NCBI RefSeq assembly: GCF_024721995.1
Contig: NZ_JANQBC010000004.1
Coordinates: forward strand, 124,001 to 188,000
Source: Paenibacillus radicibacter
GTDB taxonomy: Bacteria; Bacillota; Bacilli; Paenibacillales; NBRC-103111
Direction of reading: 5' to 3'
DNA: 64,000 nucleotides
A model generated the notes under the pieces. The model saw only the letters and a program-made list of their open reading frames with translations, had not been told where the DNA came from and made no database searches. Each line of letters starts with the position of its first letter. Positions within the stretch are counted from its first letter, which is position 1. Below, in pieces: positions 8,701 through 18,032 of this stretch. The translations under genes were made by a program, and so were the position numbers.

Positions 8701-9003
8701 CCTTAACTCCTCTCCTCTCCTCTTTGAATCCTTAATAACTATCAATATTATTGTTTTCCTCTTATATCAAAGTCCCTCCCACCATTAATTTAGTGAATAT
8801 TCAGTTTTAATTAACTACAAAGTTAGTATACATGGATCTCTTCTATCCTAATATAGGTACTTTTTCATAAGAAATACAACATCTGAATTTACATAATCAT
8901 AGATACTATTTTGTAACACCTTTTACTGCAAGATTTAGTAGGATATTACTTATGAAATCACATCGTAGGTAATTATTTTACAACAAGAAAGGAAAGGATT
9001 GCA
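8701..9003. other. Divergent intergenic region, no gene seen
   Basis: About 300 AT-rich bases between the minus-strand paralogue array and the acyltransferase. It must hold both promoters. I see no convincing -35/-10 pair, repeat or small gene beyond the ribosome site AGAAAGGAAAGGA before 9004. Confidence 0.5.
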
Positions 9004-10953
9004 GTGATAAGTGAAACGCAGCAGGTTCCCCAACAGAAACGACGATATATGCCAGGATTGGATGGGCTTCGAGCACTCTCCTTGGTCGTCATTATCATTT
9101 ATCATCTTAATCCGAATTGGCTGCCAGGAGGTTTCCTAGGGGTCGGCATTTTCTTTGTCCTCTCCGGATATTTAATCACAGACCTTCTAGTCACAGAATG
9201 GAACAACAGCGGAAAGCTGAATTTAAAGAACTTCTGGATAAGACGGTTCCGTAGGCTGCTGCCTTGTATGTTCACCATGCTGCTCTTCGTTGTTGCGTGG
9301 CTGTCTCTCTTCGACCCATCTCGGCTTGCAGCTTTACGCGGGGAAATCGCGGCATCGGTATTATACTTTAATAATTGGTATTTGATCTTTCATGAAGTCT
9401 CTTATTTTGAACATTTTGGACCACCATCTCCACTTACACATCTATGGTCACTATCCGTAGAAGAACAATTCTATATATTCTGGCCATTGATCCTATTTGT
9501 TGGATTTAGAATTATCCCAAAACGGAAGAAGTTAGCAGGTTGGATTATTGTTGCAGCCGCTGTCTCTGCATGTGTAATGGCTCTAATCTATGAACCAGGT
9601 TCTGATCCAAGTCGTGTCTACTACGGCACCGATACACGTGTATTCGCACTCCTAATCGGAGCCGCACTGGCATTAATCTGGCCGAGCCAGAAGCTCTCTA
9701 ACCGAACTTCACCACGCGGACGTATCGTTCTGGATACGATCGGAGGGATAAGTTTAGCTGTCCTACTCATTATGATTTATACCGCTAACGAATATGATGC
9801 TAGACTTTACTATGGTGGGTTAGTATTCGCTTCCCTAACTGCGGCTATGTTAGTCGCTGTTATCGTCCATCCTTGCAGTCGTCTTGGTCAGATGTTCAGT
9901 ATAAAACCACTACGTTGGATTGGTGTACGTTCGTATGGCATTTACTTATGGCACTATCCTATTATCGCGCTAACTACATCGAAGATAGGCACAGAAAGTA
10001 ACCTGCAACTACTTATTCTACTTCAAGTAGCAGCTAGCTTCATTCTTGCAGCACTTTCATACCGTTTTATTGAAACCCCTATTCGTAGTGGTGCAATGGA
10101 TCAGTTATGGAGACAGATGCGTACATGTGAATGGTGGCAGGGATGCCTAACTGTAAACAAAGGCAGAGGGCTGATTGTAGGATGCAGTTCCATCCTCCTG
10201 CTCATATCTATTATTGGTCTCATTCTTGTGCCCGTGCCCGCACATCGTGTCGGGAATGCTTCAGAAATTCCTTCTGTTCAGAGTGATACGTTGAATGACT
10301 CTCTTCAAAAGAAAGAGCAAGAGAAAAAGCAAGAACAAGAACAGAAGGTACTTGTTAAAGAACCTGCACCTACGACAAACGTGCAACCTTCTCCAAAACC
10401 ACCTATTAAAAGTCCGAACAATTCCGATTCAAATAAATCAACAACCAAGGAATCGAAAGAGAGCGCCAATCCCAAACCGACTTCATCTGGTAAAGGTATT
10501 ACTGTTATTGGGGATTCCATTATGGTAGATGCCGCACCTTACTTACAAAAGTATTTGCCAGGCATTCAAGTTTACTCCAAGATCGGTCGCCAAATGTCTC
10601 AAGCATCCGGCATTATCGATCAGTTAAAATCAGATGGTAAGCTTGGAGATAAGATTGTTATTGGACTCGGCACGAATGGCCCTTTTAGCCAGAAACAGCT
10701 TGAATCTTTACTTAACTCGCTTAAAAATATCAAACAAGTTGTACTCATTAATACTCGTGATTCTGAGAAATGGGAGAAAACGGTTAACGATACCCTCGCA
10801 GGCACTGCCGCTAAATTTGCTAATACGACTGTTCTAGACTGGTATGCAGCAAGTAGTGGTAAGAAGTCAATTTTTGAACCTGACGGGGTACATCTTGTTC
10901 CTGAGGGGGCTAAGCTATACGCATCACTTATTGTTGATAAGGTCACTTCTTAA
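9004..10953 (+). CDS. oatA: OatA-like acyltransferase with C-terminal SGNH esterase domain
   Basis: 649 residues. The N-terminal acyltransferase-3 domain (about 15-370) has around ten membrane spans and the catalytic-region motifs YMPGLDGLRA, IYHL and LWSLSVEEQFY. A low-complexity Lys/Glu/Pro/Ser linker (about 425-495) follows. The C-terminal SGNH domain has GDSIMVDA (nucleophile Ser), GLGTNG and DGVHLVPEG (Asp-His). This is the layout of OatA/YrhL enzymes that O-acetylate peptidoglycan or other envelope glycans at the outer membrane face. The start is a GTG with AAAGGA ahead; no better ATG is near. The exact acceptor cannot be read from sequence. Confidence 0.85.
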   Translation: MISETQQVPQQKRRYMPGLDGLRALSLVVIIIYHLNPNWLPGGFLGVGIFFVLSGYLITDLLVTEWNNSGKLNLKNFWIRRFRRLLPCMFTMLLFVVAWLSLFDPSRLAALRGEIAASVLYFNNWYLIFHEVSYFEHFGPPSPLTHLWSLSVEEQFYIFWPLILFVGFRIIPKRKKLAGWIIVAAAVSACVMALIYEPGSDPSRVYYGTDTRVFALLIGAALALIWPSQKLSNRTSPRGRIVLDTIGGISLAVLLIMIYTANEYDARLYYGGLVFASLTAAMLVAVIVHPCSRLGQMFSIKPLRWIGVRSYGIYLWHYPIIALTTSKIGTESNLQLLILLQVAASFILAALSYRFIETPIRSGAMDQLWRQMRTCEWWQGCLTVNKGRGLIVGCSSILLLISIIGLILVPVPAHRVGNASEIPSVQSDTLNDSLQKKEQEKKQEQEQKVLVKEPAPTTNVQPSPKPPIKSPNNSDSNKSTTKESKESANPKPTSSGKGITVIGDSIMVDAAPYLQKYLPGIQVYSKIGRQMSQASGIIDQLKSDGKLGDKIVIGLGTNGPFSQKQLESLLNSLKNIKQVVLINTRDSEKWEKTVNDTLAGTAAKFANTTVLDWYAASSGKKSIFEPDGVHLVPEGAKLYASLIVDKVTS

Positions 10954-10986
10954 AAGTCAGTTTGCATATTATATCTCCTCCCTATT

Positions 10987-10995
10987 TGTTATAAT
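10987..10995 (+). promoter_or_regulatory. Extended -10 promoter for the 11027 gene
   Basis: TGT-TATAAT is an extended -10 located 32 bases before the start codon, with no good -35. It gives the following gene a promoter independent of the acyltransferase. Confidence 0.5.
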
Positions 10996-11026
10996 AGGAA
11001 AAAAACGGATATGGAGGGGATCTACA

Positions 11027-11719
11027 ATGTCTAGAAGTGATTATCTGATGAACCAGATCGAACAATTAACGAAAGTGATTGGCACTATATTGGGTCTTCG
11101 CCAAGAGCAAAAGCCGATTGAAGTGCAGAACACCATTGATGAATTCCTCAAACGACAATTTGGACTTACGCTAAATCTATTGCGTTCCCTCCAAGTGAAT
11201 GAACTAGTAAAGATGCATACCAAGCATGAAATGCTGGATACCGAGAAACTGTTCTCACTAGCTAAACTATTACGCGTTGCAAGTGATCCCAATCCAAGTC
11301 ATACAACAGATGAGAAACGAATCGAGAAAGCTCGTGAAGAGCACTACCACGATCAGTTGAAAGCTCTTCATCTAATTCTCATTTGCGCTAATAGTGATTC
11401 TAAGCCTAATGAAGAATTCATAAGTGAAATCGATTCGATCTTAAGCGATCTTCGTTCCTATGTCATCCCTTATGAAATTGGTAGACTCGTATGGGCGTAC
11501 TATGAGCAGCAAGGTAAATTCGCGCAAGCAGAGGACTTGCTATTCACCATGCTTACCGATGATCGAGCCATTGGCGGTACGCGTATTCCGGCACTTACTA
11601 CAGAAGGTGCTGCTTTCTATGACCGATTACTTGCACGAGATGACGCACAACTCGAAACTGGTAATCTTCCACGCATTGAAATTGAAGCTTCACTTATCGA
11701 ACTGAATAAATGGAAGTAA
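11027..11719 (+). CDS. DUF6483-like cytoplasmic protein of unknown function
   Basis: 230 residues. The frame is open much further upstream (to 10844), but that overlaps the acyltransferase; the ATG at 11027 with GGAGGGGAT seven bases ahead is the real start. The protein is helical throughout: LMNQIEQLTKVIGTILGLRQ at the N-terminus, a central HTTDEKRIEKAREEHY stretch and TPR-like helices after residue 100. I associate it with the DUF6483 family of Bacillales, from memory. No catalytic motif is visible. Confidence 0.75.
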   Translation: MSRSDYLMNQIEQLTKVIGTILGLRQEQKPIEVQNTIDEFLKRQFGLTLNLLRSLQVNELVKMHTKHEMLDTEKLFSLAKLLRVASDPNPSHTTDEKRIEKAREEHYHDQLKALHLILICANSDSKPNEEFISEIDSILSDLRSYVIPYEIGRLVWAYYEQQGKFAQAEDLLFTMLTDDRAIGGTRIPALTTEGAAFYDRLLARDDAQLETGNLPRIEIEASLIELNKWK

Positions 11720-11749
11720 CCCATCAATAAAACTATATTTCTATATAAA

Positions 11750-11806
11750 AGAAGACTGTTTCCCTCTAAGCCCACTTCATCTGGACTAAGAAAGAAACAG
11801 TCTTCT
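11750..11806. terminator. Shared terminator between convergent genes
   Basis: Perfect 13-bp stem (11750-11762 with 11794-11806) around a 31-nt loop between the ends of the DUF6483-like gene (+) and the methyltransferase (-). Weak T tracts on both sides. Confidence 0.6.
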
Positions 11807-11843
11807 ATTTACCTTTGATAATGTCATAACAGTAATCGTAATA

Positions 11844-12596
11844 TTAAACCTTTCCCACATAGCACCTCGTCTTATTACGCATGACCATCAAGCCATTTAC
11901 ACTATTCCTCTGAAAAAGGTTCTTCAATTCGCTAACATACTCATCATAATTGGAAGAAGTCTTGTGCGGTGCGTAAGATGCTGATAAGCTGCGGCCAATG
12001 AAACTTTCTTCATCCAGAGTCAGATCATAATTGAACACTTTAAATTCATAATCTCCATTGCTAAAAAATGCATCAAAAACATCTGGATTGTCTCCGATCC
12101 CACCCGAGAAACCTTTAAATTCTGGGCAAAATCTTTGATTCATTTCTGCGCACTCTATCGTTACTTGATCCGTGTAGTCCCTACTATTCCACACAAGAAC
12201 AACTTTGCCGTTATCTTTCAATATTCGTTTACATTCTAGCTTGAATAGAGCCGGTTCAAACCAATGGAACGCTTGAGCGACGGTAATATAATCAACGGAA
12301 TGATCAGCCAAAGTTGTATGCTCAGCAGGTGCTTTTACAAAGCTGCATGTTGGTTCATGTGCAAGATTCTCTTTTGCCATATTCAACATATCAACATTCG
12401 GTTCCACACATATAACTGAGCTGTTGCGAGAGGCTAGAAGCTTACTCCATATGCCTGTTCCTGCACCAATATCCGCTACCGAATGTGCCTGATTAAACCC
12501 CACCTCAGAATAGAGATAATCCAATAACTCCTCTGGATATGACGGTCTATATCGCATATAATCTTCAGCTTTACCTGAGAACTTTTCTTCGTTCAT
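11844..12596 (-). CDS. Class I SAM-dependent methyltransferase
   Basis: 250 residues. Methyltransferase-11 type fold: motif I VADIGAGTGIWSKLL (about 40-54), acidic motif II VICVEPNVDML, motif YITVAQAFHWF and post-motif VVLVWNSRDY. These resemble YcgJ-like small-molecule methyltransferases. The start has AGGAGG at 8 bases. It begins 11 bp after the upstream membrane protein gene, so the two are probably co-transcribed. The substrate is unknown. Confidence 0.82.
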   Translation of the reverse strand: MNEEKFSGKAEDYMRYRPSYPEELLDYLYSEVGFNQAHSVADIGAGTGIWSKLLASRNSSVICVEPNVDMLNMAKENLAHEPTCSFVKAPAEHTTLADHSVDYITVAQAFHWFEPALFKLECKRILKDNGKVVLVWNSRDYTDQVTIECAEMNQRFCPEFKGFSGGIGDNPDVFDAFFSNGDYEFKVFNYDLTLDEESFIGRSLSASYAPHKTSSNYDEYVSELKNLFQRNSVNGLMVMRNKTRCYVGKV

Positions 12597-12607
12597 TGGT
12601 TTTCCTC

Positions 12608-13501
12608 CTAATAATTAAATTTTTCACCCTGACCAGCCCAGAACGATAAGACGAAGGCGTATAGGATGACTAAGGCTATTATGATTAGGATAATGAGGAT
12701 AGTGAAATTGATGCTAAGCAGAGATATCATGTTTAGTTGCACGACGAAAAACGGGATAACGATTAAGAAGCTTGCTGTAATCATAAAACATGACCAAGTA
12801 CGGCGGTAAGTTACGTCTTGTCTGATGGAACGGTTAGGATCAGTCGGTTGAACCTGCTGCTTCACTCTGCGAATACGCCAATTCTCAAATATGAATATAA
12901 GTGCTATGAGCACTTGGATTATCGTAGGCATAAACACAGAATTATAAGATTTAACTGCATAGCGGTCTGCGTCCCAACTGCTGTTGTAATGGATCGGAAT
13001 CTGATCAGGAATCTGATCGTAGTAGCGTAACACAGTTACAATCCCAACAACAATAATTAAACCATGAATGAGGAACCAACTACTAGACAAGCCAATCTTT
13101 CTTTTCCGAAATCCAGTGTCCACTGCCATGAACGATGGTTCCGCAGCAATAGGTAGCATAGGTAGTAAACTTTTCATTCTGAAATGATAGCTACTGTTTA
13201 TGACTAGGGAGATTACGACCATGGCAAGTGAATAAGTGATAATGATCCAACTTTGTTGCTTGGAATGTTCATCACCGAATATTAGGCAGATGATACAAGC
13301 AATGAATAGGATGGTATGCAAGGTAGCACTAATCCAAGCATATGACTTCCGCATCTGGCGCAGAGGTTCACTGTGGAACTGTACAGCGCTGACGGTGACC
13401 CCAAAACTAATCGTCTCTCTAGATAAATAAGGCATGCTTACCATGAGTACAATGGTAGGTACAAATACTAAGATCATTACTATAACTGGCATTATCGTCA
13501 T
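12608..13501 (-). CDS. DUF1648-domain membrane protein
   Basis: 297 residues from an ATG at 13501 preceded by GGAGG; a GTG 15 bases upstream is inside the ribosome site and is rejected. About seven hydrophobic spans. The central YYDQIPDQIPIHYNSSWDADRY is the DUF1648 signature, so this is a YvaZ/SdpI-like integral membrane family member. Members are often transcribed with small GntR regulators; none is adjacent here, but a methyltransferase follows. Function unknown. Confidence 0.72.
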   Translation of the reverse strand: MTIMPVIVMILVFVPTIVLMVSMPYLSRETISFGVTVSAVQFHSEPLRQMRKSYAWISATLHTILFIACIICLIFGDEHSKQQSWIIITYSLAMVVISLVINSSYHFRMKSLLPMLPIAAEPSFMAVDTGFRKRKIGLSSSWFLIHGLIIVVGIVTVLRYYDQIPDQIPIHYNSSWDADRYAVKSYNSVFMPTIIQVLIALIFIFENWRIRRVKQQVQPTDPNRSIRQDVTYRRTWSCFMITASFLIVIPFFVVQLNMISLLSINFTILIILIIIALVILYAFVLSFWAGQGEKFNY

Positions 13502-13719
13502 ATCATTCGCCTCCACTTATGCATAAGTGTGTATTCGAAAATTCTATAACACTTGTAGCATAGGCGATTCATCACTATGCCTTTTTACGTATGGTTATCA
13601 TATTAACTTAGGATAGGTAATCGACGCGATAATCTCCTCTAATTCCTTTATACCATAATCGCGCACCACCTTTGTAAAATTTTTCAACTTACCCTCTACC
13701 TTCAAACCCTATTTATAGC
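13502..13719. other. Intergenic region, no gene seen
   Basis: Holds the promoter of the DUF1648/methyltransferase pair. I see no RNA gene, repeat or clear operator in these 218 bases. Confidence 0.4.
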
Positions 13720-13779
13720 AAAAAAAAGAGACTGACCCTCACGCTTTCCATCCAACAAGAAAACGTTTAGATCAGTCTC
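13720..13779 (-). terminator. Terminator of the bmrA two-component operon
   Basis: 8-bp perfect stem GAGACTGA / TCAGTCTC (13728-13735, 13772-13779) with a 36-nt loop and eight T residues on the minus strand. Confidence 0.7.
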
Positions 13780-13796
13780 ATTCTTTATTCCTATCC

Positions 13797-14861
13797 TCAA
13801 CTCGTTATCACCGGCAGCCTCACTGTAAACTCCGTCCCTACACCAACAGTGCTCTGCACCTCAATCGTCCCCCCATGCAGCTCCACAATCTTATTCGCTA
13901 TCGCAAGCCCGAGTCCACTTCCACCTAGTGTGCGGTTACGAGACTTGTCTGTCTTATAGAATCGATCGAAGATGAACGGTAGATGCTCTGCTGCAATACC
14001 TATACCTGTATCACGAATCCGCACGACGACTTGATCTTGCTCTTTGCTAACAGACACGCCAATCGTCCCACCACTTGGTGTAAACTTGATGCTGTTATGC
14101 ACTAGATTAATCCACACTTGGCTCATCTGATCTTCATCAGCCTGCACAGTGACTTCTTCCAGCTCAATATCCATCTCCAAGTTCTTCTCCATCCACTGCG
14201 GTTCACACGCTAGTATGATATGGCGCAGCTGCTTATCCAAGTGATATTCTTTCTTCTCAAAAGGATGGTGATCCGACTCGAGCGAGGTGAGCTTAAGCAA
14301 GTTTTCACTAAGTTTCGCTAAGCGTAAGCTTTCTTTATCAATAATGGATAAGTAATGATCGCGCTCCTCTAATGTCAACTGATCACTGCGCAGCAGCTTG
14401 GCAAACCCGCTAATTGAGGTTAATGGCGACTGAATTTCATGCGATACGTTGGAGATGAAATCCTGCCGCATCTGCTCCAGCTGCCCAAGCTCCTCTGCCA
14501 TATCGTTAATGCTCTTCGCGAGCTCCTGCATCGGATGCTCCCTACCGCCTTCGTCAACCTTAATTTTTACAGAAAAATCACCCTTTGCCATCCTTCTGAG
14601 GGCATCCGTCATCATGTAAAACCGATCCATGTGCATCTTACGAGTAAATTGAGAAATAATCCACATGATGGTACCAAGGATAAAGAATCCTCCAACCAGT
14701 ATGATCCACTGCGCAATCAAATCATGGGGTTCCCAGCCAATTAATGTATAGATCCATGCAGATAAATAATAGGAACCTAGCCAACAGACCGAGATCAGTG
14801 AGAGCATCAAGATCGATCCACCGATACTTTTCAGCGCCCGCCACAGCTTCGACTTCTTCAT
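13797..14861 (-). CDS. Sensor histidine kinase with short membrane sensor
   Basis: 354 residues. Two membrane spans (about 14-38 and 47-70) are separated by a very short loop, so any signal is probably sensed within the membrane. A HAMP-like segment runs 72-125. The H box is FISNVSHEIQSPLTSISGFA (about 138-157) with the phosphorylated His. ATP-binding N, G1 and G2 boxes follow: WINLVHNSIKFTP, IRDTGIGI and GSGLGLAIANKI. The ATG overlaps the response regulator stop (ATGA). The partner is the regulator just upstream, and the operon starts with the BmrA exporter, suggesting drug or envelope stress sensing. Confidence 0.88.
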   Translation of the reverse strand: MKKSKLWRALKSIGGSILMLSLISVCWLGSYYLSAWIYTLIGWEPHDLIAQWIILVGGFFILGTIMWIISQFTRKMHMDRFYMMTDALRRMAKGDFSVKIKVDEGGREHPMQELAKSINDMAEELGQLEQMRQDFISNVSHEIQSPLTSISGFAKLLRSDQLTLEERDHYLSIIDKESLRLAKLSENLLKLTSLESDHHPFEKKEYHLDKQLRHIILACEPQWMEKNLEMDIELEEVTVQADEDQMSQVWINLVHNSIKFTPSGGTIGVSVSKEQDQVVVRIRDTGIGIAAEHLPFIFDRFYKTDKSRNRTLGGSGLGLAIANKIVELHGGTIEVQSTVGVGTEFTVRLPVITS

Positions 14862-15535
14862 TCGCGTTCCTCCAACCGATAACCTAACCCACGAATCGTC
14901 GTAATGACGAAGCCATACTGCCCTTCAGGAAACCGCTCACGAAGCCTTCTAATATGCACATCAACGGTTCGATCATCGCCTTCATAATCAAAACCCCAAA
15001 TTTGTTCAATTAACTGGTCTCTTGCAAAGGTTTTGCCCGGACTACTCGCTAGCTTGAACAACAACTCAAACTCCTTGAGCGGCAAGGTCATCGGCTGATC
15101 CCCTGCTTTAATCTCGAACGTCTTGCGATTCAGTTCAATTGTCCCAATACTCACGTTCTGCGACACTTCAATTCGATAACGCTTAAGCAGAGATTTCACC
15201 CGTACCACGAGCTCCTGCGGGTCGAATGGTTTAACTAGGTAATCGTCTGTACCTAGATTAAATCCCTTCACCTTCTGTGCAGTTTCACCCTTGGCAGTCA
15301 ACATTAAGATTGGCAGGGAGGACGAATAGTCCCGTAGCCTGCGGCACAGTTCCCATCCATCCATATTCGGCATCATAATATCGAGAACAACCATATCGTG
15401 CTTCGTAGACTCATACATGCGAAGCGCCTCTTCCCCATCTGAAGCCTCGCTAATCTCAAGTCCTTCTCTTTGTAAGAATAAGCGTACGAGCTCCCGAATA
15501 TGCGGATCATCATCCACCACTAACAAGTGTGTCAT
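14858..15535 (-). CDS. OmpR/PhoB-family response regulator
   Basis: 225 residues from the ATG at 15535, seven bases after GGGGGAG; a TTG two codons earlier overlaps bmrA and is less likely. Receiver domain 1-115: acidic pocket VVDDD, phosphoacceptor Asp in MVVLDIMMPNMDG (about residue 52), Lys in DYLVKPF. The C-terminal winged helix (130-223) has the OmpR signature VDVHIRRLRERF and TTIRGLGYRL. It sits between bmrA and its kinase. An 11-bp direct repeat before bmrA is a plausible target. Confidence 0.9.
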   Translation of the reverse strand: MTHLLVVDDDPHIRELVRLFLQREGLEISEASDGEEALRMYESTKHDMVVLDIMMPNMDGWELCRRLRDYSSSLPILMLTAKGETAQKVKGFNLGTDDYLVKPFDPQELVVRVKSLLKRYRIEVSQNVSIGTIELNRKTFEIKAGDQPMTLPLKEFELLFKLASSPGKTFARDQLIEQIWGFDYEGDDRTVDVHIRRLRERFPEGQYGFVITTIRGLGYRLEERE

Positions 15536-15537
15536 GG

Positions 15538-17337
15538 TCAATCTCCCCCTTGCTCTGATAAGCGGAACTGTTCCGTTGCAAATTCCCGATACAAGTCATG
15601 AGACTCGAACAACTCATCGTGTGTGCCTCGACCTGTAATACTCCCTTTTTCCACAAATAGAATTTGATCAGCATCTACGATCGTCGATAATCGGTGCGCA
15701 ATCACGAAGGTTGTACGCCCAATCATTAGATTGTTTAACGCTTCTTGAACCGCAATTTCTGACTTGGTATCAAGCGCCGACGTTGCTTCATCTAGCATTA
15801 AGATTTTCGGATCACGTAGCAGTGCTCTTGCAATTCCAATCCGCTGACGCTGACCGCCTGATAATTTCACACCGCGCTCCCCAACTTCTGTCGCATACTG
15901 CTCTGGGAACTCCTCAATAAAGTCACTTGCATACGCCATTTGCGCTGCAAACTTAATCTGTTCGTCCGTCACATCGACATCTAATCCATAACAAATATTA
16001 TCTCGAATTGTACCTGCAATAAGCGGGCTTTCCTGTGAAACATAACCGATCTGCTTTCTCCAAGAATGAAGCGTGAAATTCTCAATTCTCTCATCCCCAA
16101 GCTTGATCGATCCACTGCTAGGTTCATAATAACGCTCTAATATGGAGAATAACGTTGTCTTCCCGCCCCCGCTCGGCCCGACGATCGCCGTTACTTTACC
16201 AGGCTCCGCCACAAAGCTCATGTCTTGCAGAATCGCCTCGCCTGACTCATAAGCAAACGTCAGATTGTCCACGACAATCGGCAAGTTTGCTTCCTTAAGT
16301 TCACGTCCAGAAGCATGATCCTCTTCAGGAGCATCTAGCGTCGTAATGATACGTTCCGTAGCACCCATCGCTTTCTGTGCTTGCGTGAAGAACGTTGATA
16401 GTTGCGTTACTGGCATAATAATTTGGAACATATATAAGATGAAAGCAACTAAATCCCCTGCCGTTAATACGCCCGATGATACACGCACACCGCCGTACCC
16501 GATAATAACGACTAACAACATCAATAAAACAAACGAGATAATTGGTGAGATTAACGCTTGAATACGAGCTTCTTTTAGCCCAAATTTGAGTAGATTTGTG
16601 ATGCCTTTATTGCCGTTCTTATATTCACTTGCCTCAGCATTCGAAGACTTCACAAGACGAATTTCAGATAACACTTGATTCAGAGTCGCTGTAAAGCTTG
16701 CCGTCTCATCCTGCATCCCCTTAGATATTTTGTGCATCTGTTTGCCCAGTGGAACAAGTACAAGTGCTGCAATCGGCACAGCGATAAACATGATTAGTGT
16801 CATCTGCCAATCCAGATACAATAGGAATGCTAATGATCCAATAATCGAGATTACACCTGTAACCATGCTAGATAAGTGATCGGTAATAAGTCCTTTTACC
16901 ACAGCAGTGTCATTCGTCATTCGGCTAATCGTCTCGCCTGTTCGGTGATTATCATAGTACGGGACAGGCAGTACGAGGAGCTTTTTCCATAAACGATCAC
17001 GTAGTCCTGCTACAATCTTCTGCCCAATATAGTTCAAGATGTACAGCGACACCCCACCCGCAATCGCCTGTGCAACGAATGTAAGCGCCATGAGCGCGAT
17101 TTGCATCGGTTCCATCGACGTGACGGATGAGAAACTATCCACTAGATTTTTTGTAAAAAGAGGAATGATTAGCCCCACTGTCGTTGCGATAACGCTCATC
17201 CCTAAAGCAATCGATAGCAATAGCTTAGAAGGCTTCGTATCTCTAATAAGTCTATAAAATTGCTTCCAACTTGCCCTTGATTCTACCTTCTCTTCTGCTT
17301 GTTCTTGTGTTTGTTCTGTTGCAATATGTTCGTTCAT
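15538..17337 (-). CDS. bmrA: BmrA-like multidrug ABC exporter
   Basis: 599 residues: a half-transporter with six membrane spans (about 35-320) and a nucleotide-binding domain (about 350-590). Walker A GPSGGGKTT, signature LSGGQRQRIGIARALL and Walker B ILMLDEATSALD are intact, with the H-loop in FVIAHRLSTI. The membrane domain resembles B. subtilis BmrA over its length (GQKIVAGLRDRLWKKLLVLP, GETISRMTNDTAVVKGLIT). It would work as a homodimer exporting drugs or lipids. It is first in an operon with its own response regulator and kinase. GAGGTG precedes the ATG. Confidence 0.9.
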   Translation of the reverse strand: MNEHIATEQTQEQAEEKVESRASWKQFYRLIRDTKPSKLLLSIALGMSVIATTVGLIIPLFTKNLVDSFSSVTSMEPMQIALMALTFVAQAIAGGVSLYILNYIGQKIVAGLRDRLWKKLLVLPVPYYDNHRTGETISRMTNDTAVVKGLITDHLSSMVTGVISIIGSLAFLLYLDWQMTLIMFIAVPIAALVLVPLGKQMHKISKGMQDETASFTATLNQVLSEIRLVKSSNAEASEYKNGNKGITNLLKFGLKEARIQALISPIISFVLLMLLVVIIGYGGVRVSSGVLTAGDLVAFILYMFQIIMPVTQLSTFFTQAQKAMGATERIITTLDAPEEDHASGRELKEANLPIVVDNLTFAYESGEAILQDMSFVAEPGKVTAIVGPSGGGKTTLFSILERYYEPSSGSIKLGDERIENFTLHSWRKQIGYVSQESPLIAGTIRDNICYGLDVDVTDEQIKFAAQMAYASDFIEEFPEQYATEVGERGVKLSGGQRQRIGIARALLRDPKILMLDEATSALDTKSEIAVQEALNNLMIGRTTFVIAHRLSTIVDADQILFVEKGSITGRGTHDELFESHDLYREFATEQFRLSEQGGD

Positions 17338-17397
17338 TGTATGTTCACCTCATCCAAATTCAGCATACCATGCTTGCTTGATCTAATCATAGTTTTG

Positions 17398-17419
17398 GAA
17401 TATGAACTGAGTATGAACT
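17398..17419. promoter_or_regulatory. 11-bp tandem repeat before the bmrA operon, probable response-regulator site
   Basis: GAATATGAACT and GAGTATGAACT lie head to tail with exact 11-bp phasing and 10 of 11 bases identical, about 60 bp before the bmrA start. Direct repeats with this period are typical OmpR-family binding sites. Autoregulation by the 14858-15535 product is inferred. Confidence 0.55.
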
Positions 17420-17432
17420 TCTAATCAGTATG

Positions 17433-17470
17433 CAAAAAAAGCAGCCCGAAGCATATCGCTATCGAGCTGC
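17433..17470 (-). terminator. Terminator of the 17497-17913 gene
   Basis: GCAGC/GCTGC-based hairpin (17441-17470) followed on the minus strand by seven T residues. Confidence 0.65.
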
Positions 17471-17496
17471 CCTATTATCCAATCCATACTCCGCTT

Positions 17497-17913
17497 CTAA
17501 ATATGTATACCTGCATCAAAGCCGTTCAAATCCTCATCCGAAGACAGTGTGTTGACCTCGATCTCACTATCATCGATGGAAGCAAATAAATCCTGCCAAT
17601 CCTCATTCACAGTGTGCGCTGGGATCCGCACACCATCGTACACATTGCCAGACGTCATATGCATGTTGTAAGCATTCGCTAGCGTATCAATTTCCGACCC
17701 GACTATCCCCTCCACTAAGTTCCCGCCATAGGATTGGGCAATCTCAAGGGCAGACGTTAAATCTTGCTGTTCAATGTGGATATGCACCACAGCCTGCCCT
17801 CCCTGCTCAGTAACGATAGCTTGATAACCTAGCTCCTCGAGTGTACCTTGTGCAAGGTTCGCTTCTGATTCAGACTGGAATTGAAAAAAGATCGGAGCAG
17901 AGCTCATCTTCAT
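17497..17913 (-). CDS. Unknown small cytoplasmic protein
   Basis: About 138 residues from the ATG at 17913 (or 17907); AAGGGAGAT lies just ahead. The longer open frame to 18078 overlaps the divergent gene and has no ribosome site. The N-terminal 70 residues look like a small alpha/beta fold (APIFFQFQSESEANLAQGTL, VVHIHIEQQDLTSALEIAQ). The C-terminus is acidic. It is reminiscent of the YflT/GsiB-like small stress proteins only in style. No family assigned. Confidence 0.6.
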   Translation of the reverse strand: MKMSSAPIFFQFQSESEANLAQGTLEELGYQAIVTEQGGQAVVHIHIEQQDLTSALEIAQSYGGNLVEGIVGSEIDTLANAYNMHMTSGNVYDGVRIPAHTVNEDWQDLFASIDDSEIEVNTLSSDEDLNGFDAGIHI

Positions 17914-18032
17914 TATCTCCCTTTCTATATAAATATTGTCCTTAAACCTATGTTGCGCAAGATTCATACATTTCATTCCCCTGCATAGGATGAACATATA
18001 GGACAAATCCTGCTTGGACCGAGGTGGATCTG

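Noticed and set aside
10844-11026. Extension of the DUF6483-like frame upstream
   Set aside because: It lies within the acyltransferase gene and the intergenic promoter; the ATG at 11027 has GGAGGGGAT at good spacing.
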